The notes beneath the pieces are model-generated. The model saw nothing but the letters and a program-made list of their open reading frames with translations, did no database searches and was not told where the DNA came from. Position numbers and translations under genes: made by a program. Shown here piece by piece: positions 25,640-35,421 of a stretch of 64,000 nucleotides of DNA. This DNA comes from Paucimonas sp. GTDB taxonomy: Bacteria; Pseudomonadota; Gammaproteobacteria; Pseudomonadales; Pseudomonadaceae. Positions within the stretch are counted from its first letter, which is position 1; the number at the start of each line of letters is the position of its first letter. The stretch lies in contig JAIRVG010000004.1 in NCBI GenBank assembly GCA_031253995.1, positions 1-64,000 on the forward strand, written 5' to 3'.

Positions 25640-27157
25640 ATGAGCGCACTGAATACCAATGTGGCAGTCGCGGTGATCGGTGCCGGCGCCATGGGCGCGG
25701 GGATCGCCCAGGTCGCGGCCAGCGCCGGGCACCGGGTCTTCCTTTATGACAACCGTCCGGGCGCGGCGGCGCAGGCCATCGACGGCATCGGCAAGCAACT
25801 GGCGCGTCGCGTGGACAGCGGCAAGCTGGCCGCCAGTGCCCGCGAGGCCTGCCTGAACGCACTGGAGCCGATGAACGAACTGGACCGACTGGCGGACGCC
25901 GGCCTGGTGATCGAAGCCATCGTCGAGAACCTGGAGATCAAGCAGGACCTGCTGCGCCAGCTGGAAGCCATCTGCCGCGACGACTGCATCCTCGCCAGCA
26001 ACACCTCGTCGATCTCCATCACCCGCCTCGGCGCCGGCATGACCCACCCGGAGCGCCTGGTAGGCATGCACTTCTTCAACCCGGCGCCGGTGATGGCGCT
26101 GGTGGAAGTGATCAAGGGCCTGGCCAGCGATCCCGCCGTGGTCGACTGCGTGCTCGCCACTGCCGCAGCCTGGGGCAAGAAACCGGTACTGGCCCGCTCC
26201 ACGCCCGGTTTCATCGTCAACCGCGTGGCCCGGCCGTTCTACGCCGAAAGTCTGCGCCTGCTGCAGGAAGGCGTGGCCGACTGCGCCAGCCTCGATGCCT
26301 TGCTGCGCGAGGCCGGCGGCTTCGCCATGGGCGCCTTCGAGCTGACCGACCTGATCGGCCATGACGTCAACTATGCGGTGACCTGTTCGGTGTTCGACGC
26401 CTATTACCAGGACATGCGCTTCCAGCCGTCGCAGATCCAGAAGGAACTGGTGGACGCCGGGCACTTCGGGCGCAAGAGCGGGCGCGGCTTCTATGACTAC
26501 CGCGAAGGCGCAGAACGGCCGTCCGCGGTCAGCCTGCAGAGCAACGCCGCCGTACCGGACGTGATCGTCGAAGGAGAAATCGGTCCGCTGCGGGGGTTGC
26601 TGGATCGTCTGGCAACCGCTGGCGTGAAGGTGAGCCACCGCGCCGGCCGTGGCCTGCTGCGGGTCGGCGCGGCCACGATGGCCCTGAGCGATGGCCGTCT
26701 CGCCGCGCAACGCAGCGCCGAAGAAGGCCTGGACAACCTGGTGCTGCTGGACCTGGCCCTGGACTACCAGCGCTGCACCCGGCTGGGCCTGGCCTGGGCC
26801 GCCGGCACCGAGCGGCAGGCCGTGGACCCGGTAGTCGCCCTGCTCGCCCATGCCGGTATCGCCGTCACCCCGCTGCGCGACAGCCCGGGCCTGTGCGTGC
26901 TGCGCACCGTGGCCATGCTCGCCAACGAAGCCGCCGACGCCCTGCTGCAAGGCGTGGCCTCGGCGGCGGACATCGACCTGGCGATGCGTGCCGGGGTCAA
27001 TTACCCGCGCGGGCCGCTGGCCTGGGCCGACCAGCTCGGCAGCGGGCTGCTGGTGGACGTGCTCGATCATCTGCAAGCCGTCTACGGCGAAGAACGCTAC
27101 CGCCCCTCCCTGCAACTGCGCCGGCAACTGGCCGAAGGAGTGACCTTTCATGAATGA
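25640..27157 (+). CDS. paaH: 3-hydroxyadipyl-CoA dehydrogenase
   Basis: A 505-residue NAD-dependent enzyme oxidising (S)-3-hydroxyadipyl-CoA to 3-oxoadipyl-CoA. The N-terminal Rossmann motif is VIGAGAMGAGIAQVAA; the catalytic His lies in LVGMHFFNPAPVM. Two C-terminal 3HCDH domains follow (about 190-285 and 395-490), the second explaining the 505-residue length against about 290 in single-domain enzymes; this is normal for PaaH. Start at 25640 with GAGGCG upstream. It overlaps paaI by 8 bp, indicating translational coupling. Confidence 0.93.
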   Translation: MSALNTNVAVAVIGAGAMGAGIAQVAASAGHRVFLYDNRPGAAAQAIDGIGKQLARRVDSGKLAASAREACLNALEPMNELDRLADAGLVIEAIVENLEIKQDLLRQLEAICRDDCILASNTSSISITRLGAGMTHPERLVGMHFFNPAPVMALVEVIKGLASDPAVVDCVLATAAAWGKKPVLARSTPGFIVNRVARPFYAESLRLLQEGVADCASLDALLREAGGFAMGAFELTDLIGHDVNYAVTCSVFDAYYQDMRFQPSQIQKELVDAGHFGRKSGRGFYDYREGAERPSAVSLQSNAAVPDVIVEGEIGPLRGLLDRLATAGVKVSHRAGRGLLRVGAATMALSDGRLAAQRSAEEGLDNLVLLDLALDYQRCTRLGLAWAAGTERQAVDPVVALLAHAGIAVTPLRDSPGLCVLRTVAMLANEAADALLQGVASAADIDLAMRAGVNYPRGPLAWADQLGSGLLVDVLDHLQAVYGEERYRPSLQLRRQLAEGVTFHE

Positions 27158-27586
27158 CCGTCTGGATCTGGCCAGCCGCTGCGCCCAGGCCCTCTACGAC
27201 CGCGATGCCGCCAGCCAGGGCCTGGGCATGCGCCTGCTGGCCAGCGGCCCGGGCAGCGCCACCGTGGGCATGAGCGTGCGCCCCGACATGCTGCAGGGGC
27301 ACAACACCTGCCATGGTGGCTTCCTCTTCGCCCTGGCCGACTCGGCCTTCGCCTTCGCCTGCAACAGCCATAACGACGCCACCGTGGCCCAGGGCTGCAG
27401 CATCGACTACGTCGCCCCGGCCTTCGCCGGCGACACCCTTACCGCCCGCTGCAACGAACTGAGTCGGGGCAAGCGCACCGGCGTCTACGACGTGCGCATC
27501 GAGAACCAGCACGGCCAGCTGATCGCGCTGTTTCGCGGCAAGTCCTACCAGATACGCGGCAGCGTGCTCGCCGAGGAGACCCTGAA

Positions 27587-27590
<4 letters not shown>
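27150..27590 (+). CDS. paaI: hydroxyphenylacetyl-CoA thioesterase PaaI
   Basis: A 146-residue hotdog-fold thioesterase. The active-site segment HNTCHGGFLFALAD (residues 51-64) contains the conserved Asn and the catalytic Asp at 64. PaaI releases CoA from ring-hydroxylated phenylacetyl-CoA intermediates and so rescues CoA when the pathway stalls. Overlaps paaH upstream by 8 bp and paaJ downstream by 4 bp. Length and motif match E. coli PaaI. Confidence 0.92.
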
Positions 27591-28798
<1,208 letters not shown>

Positions 28799-28871
28799 AT
28801 ACGAACGCTCCCCGGGCGCCGGGTTATGCTTGGCGCCATGCACTCACAAGAACAACATGCAGAGTGAACCC

Positions 28872-30191
28872 ATGAACATGCAGATGTCCCCCGCCTCCGT
28901 GCTCGACCCGATGGAAACCGCCAGTGTCGACGAACTGCGCGCCCACCAGCTGCAACGCCTGCGCTGGAGCCTGGACCACGCGTACCAGAACGTGCCGATG
29001 TACCGCCAGCGCTTCGAGGAACTGGGCGTGCACCCGTCCGACCTGAACAGCCTGGACGACCTGGCCAGATTCCCCTTCACCGTGAAGAACGACCTGCGCG
29101 ACAACTACCCCTTCGGCCTGTTCGCCGTGCCGCAGCACGAGATCGTGCGCCTGCACGCCTCCAGCGGCACCACCGGCAAGCCGACGGTGGTCGGCTACAC
29201 GCAGAAGGACATCGACACCTGGGCCGACCTGGTGGCCCGCTCGATCCGCGCCGCTGGCGGGCGCAAGGGTGACAAGGTGCATGTCTCCTACGGCTACGGC
29301 CTGTTCACCGGCGGCCTGGGCGCGCACTACGGCGCCGAGCGCCTGGGTTGCACGGTGATCCCCATGTCCGGCGGGCAGACCGAGAAGCAGGTGCAACTGA
29401 TCCGTGATTTCCAGCCGGACATCATCATGGTCACGCCGTCGTACATGCTCAACCTGGCCGACGAGATCGAGCGCCAGGGCATCGACCCGCACCAGCTGGC
29501 CCTGCGCCTGGGCATCTTCGGCGCCGAGCCGTGGACCCCGGAGCTGCGCGCGTCGATCGAGGCGCGCATGGGCATCAGTGCGCTGGACATCTATGGCCTC
29601 TCGGAAATCATGGGGCCGGGGGTGGCCATGGAGTGCGCCGAAAGCCGCGACGGGCCGACGGTGTGGGAGGACCATTTCTATCCGGAGATCATCGACCCGG
29701 TGACTGGCGAGGTGCTGCCGGATGGTGAGCTGGGCGAGCTGGTATTCACCACCCTGAGCAAGGAAGCCCTGCCCATGGTGCGCTACCGCACCCGCGACCT
29801 GACCCGCCTGCTGCCGGGGACGGCGCGGCCGATGCGGCGCATCGACAAGATCACCGGGCGCAGCGACGACATGCTGATCATCCGTGGGGTCAATGTGTTC
29901 CCGACCCAGGTCGAGGAGCAGGTGCTCAAGGTCAAGCAGCTTGCCGAGTGCTACGAGATTCACCTGTATCGCAATGGCAACCTGGACAGCATCGACATCC
30001 ATGTCGAGTTACGCGGCGAGCACCAGCATTTTGGCGAGGCGCAGCAGAAAGAGGTGTGCGCGGAGCTGAGCCGGCATATCAAGACCCATATCGGCATCAG
30101 CTCGCGGATCGTGTTGCAGCCGGCGTATTCGATCAAGAGATCGGAGGGGAAGGCTTGTCATGTGTATGACAAGCGCAAGCAGACAGCCTGA
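28872..30191 (+). CDS. paaK: phenylacetate-CoA ligase
   Basis: A 439-residue AMP-forming ligase that activates phenylacetate to phenylacetyl-CoA, the entry step. The P-loop-like LHASSGTTGKPTVVGYT, the adenylate-binding SYGYGLFTGG and DIYGLSEIMGPG, and the C-terminal RSDDMLIIRGVNVFPTQVE hinge are all present. Start at 28872 (MNMQMSPASV); two in-frame ATGs upstream (28830, 28857) would give 453 or 444 residues, and 439-440 is the usual length. Last gene of the first rightward block; a 1.35-kb insert separates it from paaA. Confidence 0.93.
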   Translation: MNMQMSPASVLDPMETASVDELRAHQLQRLRWSLDHAYQNVPMYRQRFEELGVHPSDLNSLDDLARFPFTVKNDLRDNYPFGLFAVPQHEIVRLHASSGTTGKPTVVGYTQKDIDTWADLVARSIRAAGGRKGDKVHVSYGYGLFTGGLGAHYGAERLGCTVIPMSGGQTEKQVQLIRDFQPDIIMVTPSYMLNLADEIERQGIDPHQLALRLGIFGAEPWTPELRASIEARMGISALDIYGLSEIMGPGVAMECAESRDGPTVWEDHFYPEIIDPVTGEVLPDGELGELVFTTLSKEALPMVRYRTRDLTRLLPGTARPMRRIDKITGRSDDMLIIRGVNVFPTQVEEQVLKVKQLAECYEIHLYRNGNLDSIDIHVELRGEHQHFGEAQQKEVCAELSRHIKTHIGISSRIVLQPAYSIKRSEGKACHVYDKRKQTA

Positions 30192-30208
30192 GGATTGAGC
30201 TGGGCTCT

Positions 30209-30251
30209 TCAAGCGCCCTTGAGATCGAGCGCCGCCCGCGCGGCGCATCGC
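30209..30251. repeat. REP-like unit after paaK
   Basis: A single unit with the core GATCGAGCGCCGCCCGCGCG followed by GCGCATCGC. The same core recurs in both arms of the long inverted repeat at 30274-30544 and as a perfect palindrome at 31339-31374. Confidence 0.75.
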
Positions 30252-30273
30252 TGTGCATGTCGGTGTTTATGCA

Positions 30274-30544
30274 GCGCCCTTCAGATCCAGCGCCGCCCGC
30301 GCGGCGCATCGCGAGCAAGCTTGCTCCCACATCTGTTGCAACGTGCCATTGCCTGTGAGGCCATGGTTGACCGCCTGGTGTGTACGACGCGATACCGCGT
30401 CGAGCCCAACAGCCTCCCCGCGATACTTCGTCGAACATCCAAGGCTGGCAACGGGGATCTGACAGGCCATGGCACGTTGCAACAAATGTGGGAGCAAGCT
30501 TGCTCGCGATGCGCCGCGCGGGCGGCGCTCGATCTCAAGAGCGC
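30274..30544. repeat. long inverted repeat (REPIN/MITE-like), 76-bp arms
   Basis: Left arm 30274-30349 and right arm 30469-30544 are complements with only about four mismatches over 76 bp; weaker pairing (GCCTGT-AG) continues roughly 10 bp inward. Each arm holds a REP-like core, then GAGCAAGCTTGCTC (itself palindromic), then GTTGCAACGTGCCAT. The roughly 120-bp centre encodes nothing recognisable. The arrangement looks like a non-autonomous mobile or REPIN element that landed between paaK and paaA. No target-site duplication was identified with confidence. Confidence 0.75.
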
Positions 30545-30605
30545 TAAAAGACTCAAGGCAGGCACCTGGAAGCCCTGATGCAGGCTCCCGCCAGGCGTCA
30601 ACGAA

Positions 30606-30905
30606 TCAACTTTCCCCCTTCTGGCGAGCCACTCCCTTACGCAGCGCCTCAGTCAACGCCTGACAGATTTCCAGCGATTGCCACGTCGCCCACGCCTTGT
30701 CCGCCAGTGGGCGGGAAAGCGTGTCGCACAGTTGGGCATTGGTTTCGAAGGCTGAGGTGAGTGCTGCTGCGAGGTGAGCCAGGGCATCTTCGATATCGGC
30801 GTCCGGGCAGACGGCGAACATATGAGGGTGGGCGCCGGCGCAGGTGCCGAAATGGACGTTGGCAGTGGTGCGGCGTGGGACAGGTGGATCCGGAACGATC
30901 TTCAT
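30606..30905 (-). CDS. DUF3077 family protein
   Basis: A 99-residue protein starting MKIVPDPPVP, a beginning shared by the many DUF3077 paralogues of Pseudomonas, followed by HPHMFAVCPDADIEDALAHL and a helical C-terminus (WATWQSLEICQALTEALRKG). Function unknown; no membrane segment or catalytic motif. Start at 30905 with TCGGAGAG upstream. The frame stays open upstream to 31112, but that part coincides with a structured repeat and is probably untranslated leader. It is antisense to, and sits inside, the paa catabolon, so it looks like an inserted cassette unrelated to phenylacetate breakdown. Confidence 0.75.
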   Translation of the reverse strand: MKIVPDPPVPRRTTANVHFGTCAGAHPHMFAVCPDADIEDALAHLAAALTSAFETNAQLCDTLSRPLADKAWATWQSLEICQALTEALRKGVARQKGES

Positions 30906-30959
30906 TGTTTGCTCTCCGAAAGAAATGAATCCGACACCTGTCGCTACCAAACGAAGGGT

Positions 30960-31031
30960 GGCGGCTGTACGTGGGTTGGTAGACCGGTCGGAGAACCCGG
31001 CGCGCACGAAGACGCCCCGCGCACAGCCGCC
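30960..31031 (-). ncRNA. candidate structured leader of the DUF3077 gene
   Basis: On the leftward strand a perfect 9-bp stem GGCGGCTGT/ACAGCCGCC (31031-31023 with 30968-30960) encloses 54 nt containing GACCGGTCTACCAACCC and a CCGG/CCGG pairing. A second small hairpin with CGAC/GTCG arms (near 30937-30948) follows before the start codon. I recall similar CCGGTCTACCAACC-GTACAGC-GCC leaders before other Pseudomonas genes, so it may be a recurrent cis-regulatory RNA or a repeat. Role unproven. Confidence 0.45.
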
Positions 31032-31338
31032 ATAACACAAGACAACTGAGCAATCAGCTGAAAGTGATGGACACGTGCATTCCGACTGAGGGCTACCAAA
31101 CCCTGCCGCCAAACCACAGCGGCCGGCGAAGACTAGGTGCCCATTTCCAAGAGTGCAATGGCTGAAAAGGCGGAAAAGTATGCTTGGGAAATTGCCTACA
31201 TAAAAGTCGGATTTCAGAGAGGTTTTGTAGGCGAAGGCAGTGGATTTTGTCAGGGGTCTGGACGGGGATCTGTAAGAGCGACTGACAGTAAACCGTGTCA
31301 GGGCTGCCAGGTGCTTGTCTCAAGATGTGCAGCGCCCC

Positions 31339-31374
31339 TGAGATCGAGCGCCGCGCGGGCGGCGCTCGATCTCA
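31339..31374. repeat. perfect 16-bp inverted repeat (REP palindrome)
   Basis: TGAGATCGAGCGCCGC and its exact complement flank a four-base GCGG loop. Same sequence family as the arms of the 30274-30544 element. It lies 165 bp upstream of paaA. The remainder of 31032-31338 shows no coding signal. Confidence 0.8.
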
Positions 31375-31465
31375 AGAACACCGGAAGAGCATCGCCATGC
31401 ACCCCCACCCCACCCCAAAACCCCCAATCCGATACAAAAACCAATCACGACACCAGTTTTTGTGT

Positions 31466-31494
31466 TTGATATTTGATTTTGTATCACTTATAAC
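31466..31494 (+). promoter_or_regulatory. paaA promoter with possible PaaX site
   Basis: TTGATA (31466-31471), a 17-bp spacer and TATAAC (31489-31494): a strong sigma-70 promoter 45 bp before paaA. The spacer contains TGATTTTGTATCA, an inverted repeat TGAT-N5-ATCA, and TGTATCAC (31480-31487), the same octamer as in front of paaF. This shared element is the best candidate for PaaX binding. Confidence 0.65.
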
Positions 31495-31539
31495 TATCTC
31501 CACGCCCAAGCCCCCACGACAAAAAGGCGGGAGACTCAC

Positions 31540-32529
31540 ATGTACGCACAACTGGTCGAAACCGGCGTCAAGCGCCTGAAGACCCTCGAAGAGATGTCCG
31601 AGCAGGAACGCGCCTTCCAGGAGCGGATCGACGCGGAGATCAAGATCGAAGCCAAGAACTGGATGCCGGATGCCTATCGCCAGACGCTGATCCGGCAGAT
31701 TTCCCAGCACGCCCACTCAGAGATCGTCGGCATGCTGCCGGAAGGCAACTGGGTCACCCGCGCCCCGTCCCTCAAGCGCAAGCTGCAACTGATGGCCAAG
31801 ATCCAGGACGAAGCCGGGCACGGCCTGTACCTGTACAGCGCCATGGAAACCCTCGGCGCCGATCGTGATACGGAAATCGAAAAGCTTCACAACGGAAAAG
31901 CAAAATATTCCAGCATCTTCAACTACCCGACCCTGAGCTGGGCCGATATCGGCGCAGTAGGCTGGCTGGTGGATGGCGCGGCGATCGTCAACCAGGTGGT
32001 GCTCCAGCGCACCAGCTACGGCCCCTACTCACGGGCGATGATCCGCATCTGCAAGGAAGAGAGCTTCCATCAGCGCCAGGGCTACGAAATCCTCCTGACC
32101 ATGATGCGCGAGGGCACCCAGGCGCAGAAGGACATGGTCCAGGACGCCATCAACCGCCTGTGGTGGCCATCGCTGATGATGTTCGGCCCCAGCGACGAAC
32201 ACTCCCCCAACAGCGCCCAGTCCATGGCCTGGAAGATCAAGCGCCAGAGCAACGACGAGCTGCGCCAGCGCTTCATCGACCAGACCGTGCCACAGCTCGA
32301 ACTGCTGGGCTGCACCGCACCGGATCCGGAGCTGAAGTGGAACGCCGAGCGCGGCCACTACGATTTCGGCGCCATCCAGTGGGACGAATTCTACGAAGTG
32401 CTCAAGGGCAACGGCCCGTGCAACCAGGAACGGGTCGCCACCCGTCGCCAGGCCATCGAGGACGGTGCCTGGGTACGCGCCGCCGCCGTGGCCCACGCCC
32501 GCAAGAAAGCCAACAAGAACGCCGCCTGA
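31540..32529 (+). CDS. paaA: ring 1,2-phenylacetyl-CoA epoxidase, catalytic subunit
   Basis: A 329-residue diiron-carboxylate oxygenase subunit. Metal-binding ExxH motifs are visible as [11 protein letters not shown] and [11 protein letters not shown], in a four-helix bundle. With PaaC it forms the structural core that epoxidises the aromatic ring of phenylacetyl-CoA using O2 and electrons from PaaE. Start at 31540 with GGGAGAC upstream. First gene of paaABCDE; 25 bp separate it from paaB. Confidence 0.95.
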   Translation: MYAQLVETGVKRLKTLEEMSEQERAFQERIDAEIKIEAKNWMPDAYRQTLIRQISQHAHSEIVGMLPEGNWVTRAPSLKRKLQLMAKIQDEAGHGLYLYSAMETLGADRDTEIEKLHNGKAKYSSIFNYPTLSWADIGAVGWLVDGAAIVNQVVLQRTSYGPYSRAMIRICKEESFHQRQGYEILLTMMREGTQAQKDMVQDAINRLWWPSLMMFGPSDEHSPNSAQSMAWKIKRQSNDELRQRFIDQTVPQLELLGCTAPDPELKWNAERGHYDFGAIQWDEFYEVLKGNGPCNQERVATRRQAIEDGAWVRAAAVAHARKKANKNAA

Positions 32530-32554
32530 GCGTCGCCTGACCGGAGATACCGCC

Positions 32555-32836
32555 ATGTCCGAATGGACCCTGTTCGAAGTATTCGTGCGCAGCAAGCACG
32601 GCCTCAACCACAAGCATGTCGGTAGCGTGCATGCCGCCGACGCCGCCATGGCCATCGACAACGCCCGCGAGCTGTACACCCGGCGCAACGAAGGCGTGAG
32701 CCTGTGGGTGGTGCCGTCGGCGCTGATCACCGCCTCGTCGCCGGACGACAAGGACCCGCTGTTCGCCCCCTCCGAAGACAAGATCTACCGCCACGCCAGC
32801 TTCTACGAGCTGCCGGCCGAAGTGGGGCACATGTGA
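32555..32836 (+). CDS. paaB: phenylacetyl-CoA epoxidase subunit PaaB
   Basis: A 93-residue small subunit (SEWTLFEVFVRSKHGLNHKH near the N-terminus, NARELYTRRNEGVSLWVV in the middle). PaaB bridges two PaaAC units in the epoxidase complex and has no catalytic residues. Start at 32555, preceded by CCGGAGATACCGCC; the longer frame from 32465 overlaps paaA and is rejected. Its stop overlaps the paaC start (TGATG). Confidence 0.94.
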   Translation: MSEWTLFEVFVRSKHGLNHKHVGSVHAADAAMAIDNARELYTRRNEGVSLWVVPSALITASSPDDKDPLFAPSEDKIYRHASFYELPAEVGHM

Positions 32837-33591
32837 TGAACCAGGACCTGATCCAGTACCTGCTGCGCCTGGGCGACAGCGCCATGGTCCAGGCCCAGCG
32901 CCTGTGCCAGTGGTGCGGCCGCGCCCCGGCGCTGGAAGAAGAACTGGCGCTGATGAACGTCGGCCTCGACCTGGTCGGCCAGGCGCGCAACTGGCTGGAA
33001 TACGCCGCCGAGCTGGGCGCCGACGGCCGCGATGCCGATCACCTGGCATTCCGCCGCGACGAGCGCGCCTACCGCAACCTGCTGCTGGTGGAGCAACCCA
33101 ACGGCGACTACGCAGTGACCATCATCAAGCAGTTCTTCTACGACGCCTGGCATTTCGCCGTGCTGCAGGGCCTCAGCCACTCCAGCGACGAACGCATCCA
33201 GGGCATCGCGGCCAAGGCGCTGAAGGAAGTCACCTACCACTTGCGCCGCTCTGGCGAGTGGGTCGAGCGCCTGGGCGACGGCACCGAAGAAAGCCGCCAG
33301 CGCATGCTCGCCGCCCTGCCCCAGGTGTGGCGCTTCACCGTCGAGCTGGTGGATGCCGACGCGATCGAGCAACGCCTGTTCCAGGCCGGGATCATCGGCA
33401 ATCCGGAGCAGGTCGCGCTGGCCTGGCAGCGCCAGGTCGAGGAGACCTTCGAGCGCGCCACCCTGCCGGTGCCACAACCGGCCAGCCACTTCTACCTCAG
33501 CGGTCGCCAGGGCCTGCACAGCGAGCACCTGGGCCTGCTGCTGGCGGAAATGCAGTTCCTGCCGCGAGCCTATCCCGATGCAACCTGGTGA
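32836..33591 (+). CDS. paaC: phenylacetyl-CoA epoxidase structural subunit PaaC
   Basis: A 251-residue helical ferritin-like subunit related to PaaA but with degenerate metal ligands, giving PaaAC its stability. Recognisable stretches are MNVGLDLVGQARNWLEYAAE, VTIIKQFFYDAWHFAVLQGL and LKEVTYHLRRSGEWVERLGD. Start at 32836 by TGATG coupling with paaB. It overlaps paaD by 14 bp. Confidence 0.94.
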   Translation: MNQDLIQYLLRLGDSAMVQAQRLCQWCGRAPALEEELALMNVGLDLVGQARNWLEYAAELGADGRDADHLAFRRDERAYRNLLLVEQPNGDYAVTIIKQFFYDAWHFAVLQGLSHSSDERIQGIAAKALKEVTYHLRRSGEWVERLGDGTEESRQRMLAALPQVWRFTVELVDADAIEQRLFQAGIIGNPEQVALAWQRQVEETFERATLPVPQPASHFYLSGRQGLHSEHLGLLLAEMQFLPRAYPDATW

Positions 33592-34111
33592 GCTGATCGC
33601 CAGCGACCGCGGCGCCCGCGCGCCCCGCGCCGATGACCTGAGCCAGGCGTGGACGGTGCTGGAACAGGTGATGGACCCGGAAGTGCCGGTGGTCAGCGTG
33701 GTCGACCTCGGCATCGTCCGCGACCTGGACTGGAACGGCGGCCACCTGCGGGTGGTGGTCACCCCCACCTACTCCGGCTGCCCGGCCACCGAGGTGATCG
33801 AGCAGGACATCCGCCAGGCCCTGGAACAGGCCGGCTTCGCCGAGCCGACGCTGACCCGGCAACTGAGCCCGGCCTGGACCACCGACTGGATCAGCGCCAG
33901 CGGCCGCGAGCGCCTGCGCGCCTACGGCATCGCCGCGCCGCTGGGCAGTGCGAGCAAACGCAGCCTGCTGGGCGAATCGGGCCAGATCGCCTGTCCGCAG
34001 TGCGGCAGCGTGCATACCGAGTTGCTCAGCGAATTCGGCTCCACCGCCTGCAAGGCCCTGTACCGCTGCTGCGACTGCCGCGAGCCCTTCGATTATTTCA
34101 AGTGCATCTGA
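33578..34111 (+). CDS. paaD: phenylacetate epoxidase maturation protein PaaD
   Basis: A 177-residue MIP18/DUF59-type protein (VMDPEVPVVSVVDLGIVRDL, TPTYSGCPATEVIEQDI) with a C-terminal cysteine cluster (C139-x2-C142 and C164-C165-x-C167) resembling a zinc ribbon. Required for Fe-S or metal assembly of the epoxidase system rather than for catalysis. Start ATG at 33578 inside the end of paaC; the GTG-rich alternative frames are shadows. paaE begins 21 bp later. Confidence 0.92.
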   Translation: MQPGELIASDRGARAPRADDLSQAWTVLEQVMDPEVPVVSVVDLGIVRDLDWNGGHLRVVVTPTYSGCPATEVIEQDIRQALEQAGFAEPTLTRQLSPAWTTDWISASGRERLRAYGIAAPLGSASKRSLLGESGQIACPQCGSVHTELLSEFGSTACKALYRCCDCREPFDYFKCI

Positions 34112-34132
34112 GCGCTTGCTGGAGATTTCCCC

Positions 34133-35209
34133 ATGAGCCAGTTTCATAGCCTGACCGTCAAGCAAGTGCGCAACGAAACCCGCGATGCCGTGTCGATCCT
34201 GTTCGATGTGCCGCACGAGCTGGGCGAGACCTTCCGCTTTACCCAGGGCCAGTACCTGGTCCTGCGTACCCAACTGGACGACGAGGAAGTGCGCCGCTCC
34301 TACTCAATCTGCACCGGGATCAACGACGGTGAGCTGCGGGTGGCGGTGAAGAAAGTCGCCGGCGGGCGCTTCTCCGCCTTCGCCAACGAGGTGCTGAGCG
34401 CCGGTGACGTGCTCGACGTCATGCCACCGTCCGGCAGCTTCCACGTGCCCCTCGATCCGGCGCGCCAGGGTCATTACCTGGCGGTGGCGGCCGGCAGCGG
34501 CATCACGCCGATCCTGTCCATCGTCAAGACCACCCTGGAAGCCGAGCCGGGCAGCCGCTTCACCCTGCTCTACGGCAACCGCGCCAGCGGCTCGGCGCTG
34601 TTTCGCGAGCAGCTGGAAGACCTGAAGAACCGCTACCTGCAGCGCCTCAACCTGATCTTCGTGTTCAGCCGCGAGCAGCAGGACATCGACCTGTACAACG
34701 GCCGCATCGACGCCGACAAGTGCGAGCGCCTGTTCGGCCGCTGGGTCGATGTGGCGGGCCTGGAGGCCGCTTTCATCTGCGGCCCGCAGGAAATGACCGA
34801 GACCGTGCGCGATGCCCTGAAGGCTCGCGGCATGGACGCCGGGCGCATCCATTTCGAACTGTTCGCCGCCGCCGGCAACGAAGCCCGGCGCCAGGCCCGC
34901 GAGGCGGCGCGGCAGGTGGATGCGGCGGTGAGCCAGGTCACGGTGATCAGCGATGGTCGCGCCCTGTCCTTCGAACTGCCGCGCAACAGCCAGAGCGTGC
35001 TGGATGCCGGCAACGCCATCGGTGCCGAGCTGCCTTATTCGTGCAAGGCCGGGGTGTGCTCGACCTGCAAGTGCAAGGTGATCGAGGGCGAGGTGGAGAT
35101 GGACAGCAACCATGCCCTGGAGGACTACGAAGTGGCGGCCGGGTATGTGCTGTCGTGCCAGAGCTATCCGGTGAGCGAGCGGGTGGTACTGGACTTCGAT
35201 CAGCTCTGA
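34133..35209 (+). CDS. paaE: phenylacetyl-CoA epoxidase reductase PaaE
   Basis: A 358-residue electron-transfer subunit. FAD domain with VRRSYSICTG (RxYS motif), NAD(P)-binding domain with AAGSGITPILSIVKTTL and the ICGPQEM motif, then a plant-type [2Fe-2S] domain with C304, C309, C312 and C342 (CKAGVCSTCKCKV ... LSCQSYP). It passes electrons from NADPH to the PaaAC diiron centre. Last gene of paaABCDE; REP DNA follows. Confidence 0.95.
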   Translation: MSQFHSLTVKQVRNETRDAVSILFDVPHELGETFRFTQGQYLVLRTQLDDEEVRRSYSICTGINDGELRVAVKKVAGGRFSAFANEVLSAGDVLDVMPPSGSFHVPLDPARQGHYLAVAAGSGITPILSIVKTTLEAEPGSRFTLLYGNRASGSALFREQLEDLKNRYLQRLNLIFVFSREQQDIDLYNGRIDADKCERLFGRWVDVAGLEAAFICGPQEMTETVRDALKARGMDAGRIHFELFAAAGNEARRQAREAARQVDAAVSQVTVISDGRALSFELPRNSQSVLDAGNAIGAELPYSCKAGVCSTCKCKVIEGEVEMDSNHALEDYEVAAGYVLSCQSYPVSERVVLDFDQL

Positions 35210-35217
35210 GGCAGGAC

Positions 35218-35352
35218 CGGCCCTATCGCTGGCAAGCCAGCTCCCACAGGGATCGCGTGCACCGCCGGACCTGTAGAGGCCCTGAATGACACCCAAAGAT
35301 GCAGCGGTACATGCAGTCCTTGTGGGAGCTGGCTTGCCAGCGATGAGGCCCG
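35218..35352. repeat. inverted REP pair between paaE and the DUF485 gene
   Basis: Reverse unit CGCTGGCAAGCCAGCTCCCA near 35226-35245 and forward unit TGTGGGAGCTGGCTTGCCAG at 35321-35340 form an inverted pair. It may attenuate transcription between the oxygenase and transport genes. Confidence 0.8.
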
Positions 35353-35421
35353 AAAGAACACAGCAACACCCCAAGCGTGAACGACACAACAACTACAACA
35401 AGATCAAGAGAGCGCACACCC

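Noticed and set aside
30606..31112. 168-residue version of the DUF3077 protein
   Set aside because: The extra 69 residues are translation of the structured leader; the family begins at MKIVPDPP and that ATG has a ribosome site.
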